Origin: Apteryx mantelli
Lineage: Eukaryota > Chordata > Aves > Apterygiformes > Apterygidae
Assembly (NCBI RefSeq): GCF_036417845.1
Contig: NC_089982.1
Location: 61,331,684-61,395,683, forward strand
DNA: 64,000 nt
Direction of reading: 5' to 3'
A program made the position numbers and the translations under genes. A model generated the notes under the pieces. The model had not been told where the DNA came from. It saw nothing but the letters and a program-made list of their open reading frames with translations, and ran no database searches. Positions 26,741 through 38,600 of the stretch are shown here, in pieces. Each line of letters opens with the position of its first letter. Position 1 is the stretch's first letter.

Positions 26741-27297
26741 TTACACCGCTTTCCCAATGATCAGCATGCTCATAAAAAACACCATGATAAAGAAAATCCA
26801 CATGAAGAACCTGTCCATCACTTTTGCAACCTTTTTCCACTCAATTCCTTTGGCCCGGTTTGCTTTATGGTCTCGAACACAATTAGCAATATACTCAATA
26901 TTTTTTATCAGTATTTTGTAACAAGAGCAGCAATTAACAGTCTCTCTAGCATTTTCACCATGAATTCCGCAGCTTTTATTTAAATTTCCATTCAGCTTCT
27001 CCTTAAGATCACAGTTATCATTTCTACTGGAAAGGTGACTCCTTTCCTCTTTGTGCCTCCTCTGACCTCTGTCATCCCTTTCTAACTTATGTTCTTGTTC
27101 CTTCTTTCTTTGTGGACTTGTGCAATTTTCACCCACATCATAAACAAAAAAGATTTTTGACATGTAGTCCAAAATGACCACCCTGGCCCACTGCGGGACA
27201 GGCTTTGCTTCTGAGCCACAGTGGTGGACATTCATTATAATGATTGTCAGTGCAGTGGAAGCAGTGATCATCATCATAGTTGCTATGTAATACTTGC
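26741..27297 (-). CDS. CHRNA9: CHRNA9 coding exon 5 (last)
   Basis: Encodes GKYYIAT, the third membrane segment, the cytoplasmic loop and the fourth membrane segment, ending IIGKAV and TAA at 26743-26741. The loop contains a run of mixed charged residues ([21 protein letters not shown], about 20 residues) and then the amphipathic helix before segment 4. Acceptor TTCCAG. A possible minus-strand AATAAA lies about 1.4 kb further on at 25321-25316, so the 3' UTR end is uncertain. Confidence 0.97.
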
Positions 27298-30200
27298 CTG
27301 GAACATAAAACAAAGTTATATTAAAGAAGGTATCCCAATAAAAATTTAATGCAGTAATAAAAATAATCTCACAATGTCATGCTAAATGTAAGTGCAAGAG
27401 AAACCTATTTCTTACTCTAATACTCTGTACTTAGATTACACTGAATTTATCCTTTAAAAAACACAGATTAAAGCAAAAACATCATACTCTGGCACTGGCA
27501 TGCCTATATCAAATGAATGACTATTGCATCAACACAGTAAATATTTGCAAGCCAAACCCCTGGAACTTCCCTGAAAAACAAAACAAAAACATTCAAAAAG
27601 CAACTTAATGTATATCAGGAGACACTTTTCCTGATCTCTAAGTTTCCAGTACCAGTATCTTCAAACGGCATATTAGAAAACCCACTTCCTGATGTATTAA
27701 TAAAAGTGACAATAATCCTTTTTTGGAGCTATTAATGTACCCCACAGCAGCAGATGTATGCCTCTTCTTTCACACAGGCCTATGAATTTCCACACATTAT
27801 TGGCACACACAGCTAGCGCACAGACAGCTAAGCCAGGCATAGAGTGGCTCAGTTGCCTGGTGAGGAATGCTGTTTGAATTTTCTTCAGACCAGGCAGATT
27901 TTGGCATGGCTAGTCCAAACAAGGAATTCTGGCCAGGAATAGATAACAAATACAATGAACACAAATTGGGACCCTCAGCTATTGCCCTTCACAGTGGAAG
28001 GCGGCAGCTGACCAGCTAACCTACAGCAGCCTGTGGCTATGCAAAGATACAGCTCCCAGCTCCTGCTCTGCTGCTCCTCAGTGTCTGCAGGAACTCTGCC
28101 AGTACAGGATCAGCAGTGCCTAAGAACAGAGAATAAGAACTGGCATTGATGAAGTAGGTGGATGTGCCAGAGAGGAGTTTGATGTGACCCCAGTTTTTAA
28201 AGGAATTGGGAAAGATGCCAAGGAAAAGTGGGAGGATATATATAAATCAGACTGTGGTCAGGTCCTGGCTTCTTAACTTAGACAGTGGGGTAGGAGGCTA
28301 GGGAAGGTACTCTGATGCAGCAAGCCCATACTCTGAGTGGGAACAGTAGTTCCTGGTGTGGGAAACTCATTCAATACAGTCCTATTCATTGACAGCTTTT
28401 GGTCTCCATATACCACATAGTCTTCATATAAGTACACAACTTGTTACCAAGAACAGAAATAAGATCTGAATTGTCTTAATGAAGCAGGAAACCAGTGTGG
28501 AGGCAGTTTGCCCAGCCCTCTGGAATTCCCACCAGGGGAGCTGGGCAGCCCCCTACCCCAACAGGGGCAAATCAGCCAGGGACCAGAGGAGGATCTTGGC
28601 AGAGGACAGAGTGACAGAGCTGAATGTGTCATTCACCACCCCAGAGAACACACAGGGATCTTCTGAACAAAAAGGCAGTAAAAATCATCATAACAGATTC
28701 CCAGATATTACAATTTAATGTAATAAATGCTGGATCTTAAGTCACCCTGGAGTGTCCTAGCCAGGTCATCTAGTCATCTGACAGGAACACATCTTGAAAC
28801 TGCCCAACCTTGTGCTTATAGTTCTCTCACTTGCTCTTTGTAATCTGGTCCTACTTTTTTTTTTTTTTTTTTTAAACAGTAAGTGATAAAATTGCTTTAA
28901 ACATCTTAACTATATGGAATAAGTTAATATGATATGGCTAACAAATATATAATCTAAAGTAGACAGAAGATGAACTTAAAGAGCTTTAACATACCTGTAC
29001 AAGTTCCATGCAAATTTTAAGTACTTTACTAAGTTTTAGAAATGCAGTACATTTATCTTCTCAGAAGACACGAGTGACATATGATTTCCCTGACATAAAG
29101 CCTTGCTATTAATAAGTCATATTTAAAAAAGTGTAAAGCTCACCTATCAAAGGCACATTTTCAGAGGGAGGCATGATCTCTGCAACCATCAGCTGGAACA
29201 CAGTCAGAGCAAGAAGAACTGTAACACCCAGAGACACTTTTTCCCCAGAGTCTGCAGGGAGATAGAATCCCAGTGGGGCCAGGAAAGAGATCAAAACGCA
29301 AGGGAGCAACAGATTAAATATATAGAAAGAAGACTTCCTCTTCAAAATCAGTGTGAACGTCACATCTGGATAAGGCTCAGAGCAGCAGCCATAAGTTACT
29401 ACGTTCTTAACTGCCGGCATACCATGAATTTCCCACTCCACATCTTCTATGAAGTCAGAGAGGTCACCACTATCAAGAGAATTGATGATGTCTACCTGAT
29501 TACCATTATAGGTCCAGGACCCAAATGTAAGGTTGCACTGCTGGCTGTCAAAAGGAAAATAAGATACATCCACCACACACGAGCTCTTTGTGATAGCCGG
29601 TGCATCCCAAGTGATTTTTCCATCATATCTCAACACAACATTAGTATTCACTGGTTCTGAAAAGTCATCATCAGCCCTAAAAGAGACAGAAAAGTGACAA
29701 ATTGATATGTGACAACTTGCTGTGGTAAAAAAAGACCCTCCCTTCAGACCATTAAAATGCTTCTGAAATGAAATTATTTATACTGACTTTCATCAGGAAC
29801 CCATTATTAACTATTATTTACAGGTAGTAATGCCCATTTTTGGACAGATGGATTATTACTCAGATGAGGGCTAAACATCAGTGCTGCTAAACTACACTGT
29901 ATTTCTTGGCCACAGCTTCTTCAAACTTGACTTCAAACAGGATACAGCTGGGATACAAAATCCATTCAAAGATTATCATAATCTGCTGTTCACTACTGCT
30001 GGTCTGGGAGAGCAGTGTGTGTACCACCATTTTGTGAACACACAATCTTCCAGAGTTTTTCAGTAGCCTCAGCAGAAAGCACTTCAGATTGTCAGCATGG
30101 AAGAAGGAGGTTCTGAATTTCTCTGTTGCGCTGGGAACTAAACAGCTTTGCTGTGTAGTGTAATCAATAGTCAGATAACCCTGTCTATGGCTTTAATGCA

Positions 30201-30984
30201 AAATATTTAGACAATCAACAATAAATCTCAAGACAACAAGCATTCCTCTTGTTAACGCAAAGTGAATTGATTAAAGTTCAGGCTCTGTGGGTCCTGCTTT
30301 TACTTCCTCCTTTAGCCAAATATTAACAAAGCTGATTCTTTTCAGCTACACTCACTTACTTGTTATATAACACAATATCTGGTCTCCAAACCAAATTGCT
30401 TGGAATCCTGATAGAATCCAACCCGTCATATTTATCCTTGTCCCATCTGAGGTATGCATCATGCCAGCTTTGTCTAATCCATAAGTAAGCCGTCAAAATT
30501 TGGTTTCTTTCATCCTGCATAAACATGCAGAAATATTTCTAGCTGAAGGTGACAACAGCACATCTTGGATACAGACAGCATTTATTTTATAGCCATAAAG
30601 TAGTGCTCAAAATAGGCCAGTGTACTGGCAGGCAAAAACAGTACTTCTCAGACAGGTACATTTGTCCCTATACTGCACAGGGGGGTTACACATTTGAACT
30701 TTCTCATCTCAATCCTTTTTCCTTAATGAGGATTCTTTCTCTGCATCCTCCCTAGCTTTAATCACTGTTATAGAAGTACTTTTGCTTAAGGCTTCCAGTA
30801 TCTTAAGAATTTTATTTTGCCAACCTAAGAAAACAAAACAGCTAGCATATTCAGTTCAATGGATTCTCTGAAAGCTGGTGAAGGCCTTTAAATTTTAATT
30901 CAGAAGTCACAGAAGTGATTTGCCTTTCTTCTTCCAGACACCTTTCTCTTTTGCCTTGAAGGCAAAGCCTGGCAGAACCAAATT

Positions 30985-31026
<42 letters not shown>

Positions 31027-32684
31027 TAAGTAATAAAGAAAGAAATTTACTTTTTCTATTTAAGTTGATACACTGCAAAAATTATGAAACTTGAAGGCTG
31101 CAATATCAATACTTAACAGTTACTACAAAAGAAGTTTTAACAATTCAGCAGCTGTCAGTTTGTAGCCATATAATGGAAGTCTAGTATTGCAAATGGTTAA
31201 GTACCTATTAAGATTGCTTTACTTAAAAAGAAAGAGTTACTGAAGTTGTCACAATAAGATACAGGTCGCTTTTCCTACTCCAAGCAAAATAAATTTCCAT
31301 TCTCATACCTATGCACTTTCTGAAGTTTAGAGTTAGTACACCGATCTCTGCACCACTCTAGAAAATAGAACAATTTTTACTCACCATGTCTTTAATTTGG
31401 GACAATGTGATCTGAAGGGTAACATTCAATACTTTATCCGTGTCTTCCACTGGTCTTAGAGCATTTGAATAGTCTTCAAACAGTTCATTAAACAGCATGT
31501 GAGCGTATTTTCCTTTAGCTGATTCTACAGCTAGATAACAGATTTGTTCAGTACATCAGATTAAGTACTGATTAATATCAGAAAATATCTTTCTATAGCT
31601 TCAAGTAGCATTTGCTATGACTATAAACTATACTTTATACTATAACCATACTTTATCATCCATATACTCTAGAATATCATTTAATGCAGACAACAGACAA
31701 TAACTCTGACAAAGCTAATCAAATGAGAACATCATTCTTCTGTAGTAAATGCATGGCTAACAACTTCAGTTGTTCACATCCACTTATTATTTATCTTCCC
31801 AAAAAAGCAGCAGCAATACAGAGGGTTGGGGGGGGAATATCATTATCTGTTTTATTGATTTCTTTCATAAGCACAGAGAGATTGACTTAAACAGTCACAT
31901 ATCTGCCAAACTAAAATTAGAAGCAAAATCTGAAGTCAAAACTGCTCCCTAGCTAATGACTTCTTATATAAGCCAAAATGCAGCACTCAGATTCATGCTT
32001 TCAGAGTTTCCTTTTTTTAATGGCACCTGGAGAAAGTATGAGCATAAACACATCCTTGGAGTAACACTTTCAATTGCTTGGTAAATGATTCCCAAACCAC
32101 ATATTTGGAGACACTTCTTGCTATACAAATTTACTCACTAAGGACAATCCACTGAAATGTATCCTTTAAAATACTACTCTTGCTGTTCTACTCTACTCTG
32201 CATCAAGTTTCTCTAGAATGCCTGTATTACCTTTGGATGGATTCACACATCTCTGCAAGCAAAGGGCAAGGACTGTAACATTCACAAAGCTTGCACAAAT
32301 GCCAGTTGGCACAACACAGGAAGCAAATGCTTTGGAGTACTTCACTCTTCGGTGACTCCCACTGACTTCCTGGACTAGAATTCAAAGCAAACCTTTCTGT
32401 CTAAGAAATCCTAACAAATAAAACTTCCCAAAGAGCATTTAGATCTGGCCATACAGGATCATTTGTTTTGTCTATACATCAGTGAGGAAAAAGTAAAACA
32501 AAACAGATGAAGGAATCCTCTGGAGTTCAGCTGGGTAAGATGCACACATCTGGACACCAGCTCCTATCTAAGTAAAACTCAATGCAACATTTAGCTACCA
32601 AGAAGTGTTCTCACCTTGAAGCACCCCTGCTGTCAACAGCCACAAGAGACATATGCAGGACGAGAACAGGCTATTTCTCTTCAT
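26741..32684 (-). CDS. CHRNA9: CHRNA9, nicotinic acetylcholine receptor alpha-9 subunit (5 coding exons)
   Basis: Joining 32684-32615, 31530-31385, 30514-30360, 29676-29144 and 27297-26741 gives an uninterrupted 1461-base reading frame of 486 residues; every junction has GT/AG ends. The product is a Cys-loop cation-channel subunit that forms alpha-9 homomers or alpha-9/alpha-10 receptors, the efferent cholinergic receptor of hair cells. A leucine-rich signal peptide covers about residues 1-23. The extracellular domain has WxPD at 115-118, the Cys-loop Cys157 to Cys171 with 13 residues between them, and the vicinal Cys221-Cys222 pair that marks alpha subunits. N59 and N172 lie in N-x-T glycosylation sites. 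Membrane segments are at about 241-261, 270-290 (after GEKVSLG, with Glu269 at the inner mouth of the pore), 304-325 and 462-482. The long cytoplasmic loop between the third and fourth is highly charged. Length and intron positions are those of the family. CHRNA10 is the alternative, but the RBM47 neighbour and the overall sequence fit alpha-9. Confidence 0.97.
27298..29143 (-). other. CHRNA9: CHRNA9 intron 4
   Basis: Intron with GT/AG ends. It holds a T20 run at 28855-28874 and otherwise no recognisable element. Confidence 0.9.
28855..28874. repeat. T20 homopolymer in CHRNA9 intron 4
   Basis: Uninterrupted T run followed by AAACAG. On the gene's own strand it is an A run. Confidence 0.95.
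29144..29676 (-). CDS. CHRNA9: CHRNA9 coding exon 4
   Basis: Encodes the rest of the extracellular domain with the Cys-loop and the vicinal Cys pair, and the first two membrane segments including the pore-lining helix, ending at VPLIG. Acceptor CTTTTAG, donor GATAGGTGAG. The final base is the first base of a Gly codon completed in exon 5. Confidence 0.97.
29677..30359 (-). other. CHRNA9: CHRNA9 intron 3
   Basis: Short intron with donor GTAAGT and a polypyrimidine acceptor ending TTTTAG. No other feature seen. Confidence 0.9.
30360..30514 (-). CDS. CHRNA9: CHRNA9 coding exon 3
   Basis: Encodes [12 protein letters not shown] through RPDIVLYNK, including the WRPDIVLYN loop near the agonist site. 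Acceptor TTATGCAG, donor AACAAGTAAGTG. It ends with two bases of a Lys codon completed by exon 4. Confidence 0.96.
30515..31384 (-). other. CHRNA9: CHRNA9 intron 2
   Basis: Intron with GT/AG ends that contains the A36 run listed separately. Nothing else is recognised. Confidence 0.9.
30989..31024. repeat. A36 homopolymer in CHRNA9 intron 2
   Basis: Thirty-six uninterrupted A. No retroposon body is recognisable on its 5' side, and no target-site duplication stands out, so it is recorded as a simple repeat. Confidence 0.95.
31385..31530 (-). CDS. CHRNA9: CHRNA9 coding exon 2
   Basis: Encodes the N-terminal helix and first strands of the ligand-binding domain ([16 protein letters not shown] to [10 protein letters not shown]). 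Acceptor TATCTAG, donor ATGGTGAG. It starts in phase 1 and ends on a codon boundary. Confidence 0.95.
31531..32614 (-). other. CHRNA9: CHRNA9 intron 1
   Basis: Intron separating the signal-peptide exon from the ligand-binding domain, GT/AG ends. A short G run at about 31829-31836 is the only simple repeat noticed. Confidence 0.88.
32615..32684 (-). CDS. CHRNA9: CHRNA9 coding exon 1 (signal peptide)
   Basis: ATG at 32684-32682 starts [20 protein letters not shown], a basic N-terminus followed by a hydrophobic core, as expected for a secretory signal peptide. It ends with one base of a split Ala codon before the donor GGTGAGA. I saw no clear TATA box upstream, so the transcription start is not assigned. 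Confidence 0.92.
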
Positions 32685-35600
32685 TTCTGGAACATAAGTA
32701 AAATTCTGTTCACCCAAGGGGCACGAAGACGCTTATCACCATCCAAAACTAACAAAAACAAGTCGCACAGCAGCACAGAGTTATCTGAGGCACTAATGAG
32801 CTGTTAGAAGCAACTCTGCCCTCCTTCAGCAGTTGTCAGGGTCCTGACTTGGAGCTATGGCCTTTGTCTCTGCCACCTCCACAGGGCTCTGATAAACCCT
32901 CCTCTCCAGGTAACCTGAGAGCTGCCAGTTCTGACACTGATGCTGAGCAAGAAGATAAATGGATGGGATATCAGTAGGAAAGCTGCACTCCACTGCATTT
33001 CTTACTACAAATCCAGCATTCAATGGCCAATATATGATAAACGCTTTCTCATTTTTTCCAGAGTGGGCCAAGGTTTGCTGCCCTTATGTTCAGTAATAGC
33101 TCGCTCAGAACCAGTCAGCTGAAGCCTATGGACCCTCACACACAAAAAAAAGGATCAGGCTCAATAGTTTAATTGGCATAGTTATACTGTACATCACAGC
33201 CAACATGCCACACAGGAAAAATCCCCTACTTACCTACCCCCATGCTGACAAAACAATGCTTTATCAACCAAACTGATGCCACATAGAAGGGATGCAGCAA
33301 TACCAACAGCAAAATTTCTCCTTTGGACAACACAGGCAACACTTGCAGCAGTGGGCACTGCCAACATAGCTGTGCAAGCAAGAGCTTCCACTGGTGCGGA
33401 CAACTCCAAAACCACTACTCTGCATGGGAAGGAAGAGCAGAACTGGACTCTACAGAAAGTGCCATTTCCTGGTACAGTATGAGTACAGTTTGCCAGAAGA
33501 ACTTATCAAGACTACAACAGATCACAGAACTTGACAGCTCAAGTTCAGCAAGAGGAGTGACAAGAAGCACAAGTTTACCATAACTGGACTCCCTCCTTCC
33601 CCAAAGGCCTGCAAAAAATGCTCATCAGCTCTGTCTATTCCTCATATTGCCAAGTTATAGTTTCCTAGTGTTGCAGGCATTTCTTACAGGTTTCTCACAG
33701 AGAAGAGGCGGTAACTTCTTTTCCCTATAGGCAAATTAAATCCATCCCTTATGATATCCTGCAATCCATGATCTTTGCTCTCCTTTTAAAACAGGTAACA
33801 GAACACAACAGCCACTAAAAAATGGTAAATAGAAAGGTGGAAAGGTAGAATGAATTATCAACAAAAGGAACTAGCTCAGAACACTTCTAATCCACACAAA
33901 GATTAAATACTATTGCTTTGCTCTTGTGCATTCTTTTGGCTAGAAGTAAATTGATCCCTCCATACACATAATGGCTTCTATATAGTAGCACCCCTGGTAC
34001 TCACTGCCTAATGTTTGTGCTTTAGTGGGGTCCATAAATCAGTGACATTGTGGCCAGATTTAATAGCTAAGCAATAAATAATTTCAGTCAAGGCACCTGT
34101 AATGAAATCCATCTCTGTCACTTCATTTGCTGAATTCTCAAAAGGGAAAAAAAGTGGAAAACAGTTTAGAAGTCAAAAAGGTCAAAGCAGCCCACAGGCA
34201 GTATGTAATATCCTGCTTTTTCTGTGGGAAGAAGGACTATGCTGTTAAAGAAAACAGAAATTAAAGGCAAAGGAGATGAAAGAGTTATGGGATATGGTCC
34301 GATCAGTGGGTTCTCAGGTGATAACTTTAGTCTATAGTATGTTTGCCATTATGTCTGCAAGTAGCTACCATTGCTTACTGTAACTACAAGAGAATGACCA
34401 GGGCTAGTGCTTTAAGTATGCTGCTCTAAACACTGCTGGAACCAAGATCAAGCCTGCTTTGCCACAGGCTTGAGGCAGGCTTGTGACCAGCCACACCAGC
34501 ATAATGTATCTGCAGAATATTGCAGACTGAAATACAGTAATTTACATAAGATTACTGTAGCGGTGTAAAGTAATTTAATATATATAATGTGATCTTTTTA
34601 GAAGGAAACTGCATGTTCTCAACATGCAGAAACAAGAAGCATGTCTACATGCATTTATTACTCAGTATATTCCATAAATTGATTGTTATGGACTCAAATG
34701 GATATAGCATAACCTCTCAGTAATTTTCAAATACATTTAGCTAGTTGCCATCTATATGACATAAAGACAGGCAAGCAGGCACACACATATACAAGAATAC
34801 AGCTCTTGTGTGAGATGTTACATGTATTACACAATGATTGTAAAAACAAAAAACTAAAATATATCCAATATAACCAATGTTAAAGACATTTAACAGTCTT
34901 AGTATGTCAGACTTTGGCTTTTTTTTTTTTTACTTTGTTCACAAGAAATCTGATTTGTAATTTTAATCAGAATGTCTCTAATGTAGACACTTTGTGAGAA
35001 GAGTGATTTTTAACATTAATTGTTATTTAATGATCTGAGAGACTCATCTACAAACTTTCTCAGAATATAGTTTTAGATTGTGGCTAAATCTATGGTAATA
35101 CTATTCCCAGATCAAACATCCCATTTAACATTCCAATGGGGCTTAAATTTATAGTTAAGGAGTCCTCTATTTTTACAGTAAAAAGTTCTGCTACAAAGTC
35201 AGGAATTAATATAAAGTATGAAGAAGCTCACAAAGATAATTTAGAAAGAGTCATGGGTGTTTGAAAGTTAGAATCAAGTCATTAACCTCTTCCAAACTAG
35301 ATCTTGTTCCCAGTGAAATTCAAAGTTACTTTGTTAGAGCACCAACCAGCAGATGTCCCTGTTAACCACCCTACTGAAAACACAGACATTCAAGACTATT
35401 TTTGTTTATCACAAAATCATATCACATTTAAATCTACTTTGACTAATTTCACTGCTGATTATTTGCTTCACATCTGACACAAGACAAAGCAGAGATGAGA
35501 TATTCTTCTAAAGAAGAAACAAGATAAGCAGAAGGAACAAAACTACTTAATGGCTGAATCTGGCTCTGGTCTGCCTGATACATGAGACTAGTCACAAGAA

Positions 35601-38600
35601 GGTTTCAGGGCAGGCAAATATAAATCATTGTCAACAACTGTACCATATGAAACCATATTTAGAGCACAGGCTGCTTCTGCTGATGCAGAGAGCAGTTAAG
35701 GCACATGGCACAACACCCAATCCTGCTTCCATATAAGATTTTATTCAAACATTTGACTTTGAGAATGCATGCAGGCTATTAACAGAACATTGTGTCCATT
35801 CTTACATTCAATGGGATGATAATGTTCCATTCATTCATCAGTACACTGAGCTTGTATGACACTCATATGACCTGCATAACTTCTTATGGTTCTAGACAAG
35901 CACACATGTTATGAAGGCTTCCAAAAAAATCTCTGAATTCCATGTATTGCCATGTAAGGGAGGTTTAACTTTACACACACCTTAAGAACAGACTGAAATA
36001 CGGGGGAAGAGGGGGTATGGGGGTATTTCGTATTAAGAATTTCCAACCCTGGATTTTTATCATGGTCAGGCAAAGCAGGAAACAAGTTAAAAACATTTAT
36101 TTTAAAATCTGCTCTTTTGATTAAACAATCTATATTTCCTGTCCTGCCTAAAATAATCTTTTGCTCCCAAAGTTGAGGTTTTGACATGTCTTTTCAGAAT
36201 TTTTTTAAAAAGTATTCTCATCCTTCTTTTGCATGAAGAACATGAAAGAGATTAAGACTCAAACTGGAAAAGCTACAGATACTGTATTATCACAGGCCTC
36301 AAGGCCGTCTGTACCATTTATAATCCATCCCTTCATTGGAGAACAATAAAGAACAGATTGGTTTCTAAGCACAGTTTGTTAGAAGTGTCTCACAGTCTGC
36401 TTCTACTTGCCTTCCTGCCAATTTTTCTTCTCAGAAGCTGTTGTCTTCACATTCTTCAGAGCATTTGCTACAGAATATTATCTTGTGATGAGGTCAAGCA
36501 GCACACTAACTCTGAAGAGTCCCAGACTTCTTCTCAGACTAACTGAAGTCTTAATAGCACAGGTAACAACAGCTCTTCCTGCCAGTAGTATAGCCTTACT
36601 GGGCCTGCTCTATATACATAGAATACAGCACTTCATTTAGATGCAATGCGTTTTTCTGCCTCATTTTTTCTCACCCACCTACTGCCGCCTCCTCCTTCCT
36701 TCCTTCTGTCTAAAAATCCCCTGCCACTTGAAACCAGCACACTCATTCATATCTTTTTCCTCTCTTGCACACACAAAAGATAGGAAATACATTAGGAAAT
36801 GTTCAGAATGTCAGGTCATGGAATCTTAGCCACGCTTTCCAGAAAAGGAAAAACATAATTTAAGTGTTATAGTTACTTTCAGAAAAACTAAGTTTTCTTT
36901 AGGCCCACTTATATACACAGCTTTACAGATAGTCTTCCAGCATGTGAAGGAGAGGAAGCTTTTGCCCTGAGCTTTGTATTATTTATTTGATCTAAAATGC
37001 AGCATGTTCATTCTCTTTCACCAGGATGCATGCAAGCTGACTGGTATTGTCTCTGCCCTTGAGAAGTATTCAATATTTGGTAGAATTAAGAGCAAAGCTA
37101 TTTCACAGCTTTAGCCATTGGAAAACTATTCTATATACAACTTTTTCTTATTAGGATATTTTCAGCTTTGTATCATGGTTTTTTTGCTCATCACCGAATC
37201 TATGCTCTACACAAAGACAACCTCTGGGCCTAGACACTATTCCAGATCAGACTTGCTTTGACAGGCAGTCTGATGCTCTAAAACTGGATTATAGAAATTT
37301 TTACCCTTTTACAAGGGTATAGATAGAAAGATTCAAGTGTTTTTCTCTGCTTAATCACTTCTGAGCTACAGAACACAGCACCTCCCCAGCTTTCAGAAAT
37401 AGAGAAGTGACAGAGCTACCAGTAGGGGCTGAAGACAACTAGCTTCACTAGAATGCAATTCCTTCAGATTGCGTGTATCACATGAAAACCGCCAGTAAAT
37501 TGATCCTTGATGAAGGAAGACTGAAGGGCAACATTTCAGACAATAAGTCAGAATGAATTCTGTAGAGATGAAACTTTAAAAAGGGTGAAAATAACACCAA
37601 TTTTAAAACACTACCAAAATTAATCATATTCACAAGGGTATTTGTGTAGAGGGTCTAGCATCCCCTGGAAACACCTCCTTTACCAGCAAGCTCACATCCA
37701 CTTTGCATCACAGAATAAAGTACATCTAACCATTTGTGTCCTTATCTGAGTTCCTCAGATTTCAGTTCCTTGCAAAGACCTAAGACTGATGCTAATGCAG
37801 TGCAGCTGGCTGTAAAGTCAGGATGCAAAAGATAGAGACAAGAGGAAGGGCAGGGAAGAAGAAAAAGAAAAGAGTACAGACCATAATGTATCAACCTAAA
37901 CTCTGTGTTCTTAAAAGATTCACAGAACTCCAGATTACAAAATGACTGCTAAAGCAGTATTTGTCCACACTACTTGACCACTGCTGTATATGATTTTGCT
38001 TGCATTGTTATACACATATTTTGGAAAAAAGACATTAAACAGAAATTTGTATTGCAAATGTGGGGGTTACCTAATTGTTTTTGCTCTATATAATCACAAA
38101 GAACAATCCACCCAGGGCATTTCTCCATCTTCCCAGAATTTAGAGCAAGAGAATAAAGCAATGCTGCTAGACTCAGAGTGTTAAATACTTGCCTTGGTGA
38201 ATCACTTCAAGAGTAAATGTTTTCTAAACCAATAAACTAATTTCTAAGCTTACAATTATTACAGAGCTGCCCACTTTAAAAGCAGAGCAACTTCACAAGG
38301 CGGGGAAGGGGGGGAATCTAAATTATCACAACGCAAAAAACTTATTTATGCCTGACAAACCTCACTTTGGATGAGCCAAGCAGTAACTACTCATCTCTCT
38401 GTGGGAAAAGAATTTTTGATAAACCATAATTTTAGCTACTGAAATGTCTTAGTATTTTGTTGTTCGGGTACTGACATGTTTTAGACTTCTTCCTGGGCTG
38501 CATTTGAGGGTAGGAAAGATATCTGTCAGTTCTTCCCTTTTTTGGCTAGCTTTCCAAGGACTACAGCATATTTTGATCACAGGAATGCTACCTTACATCC

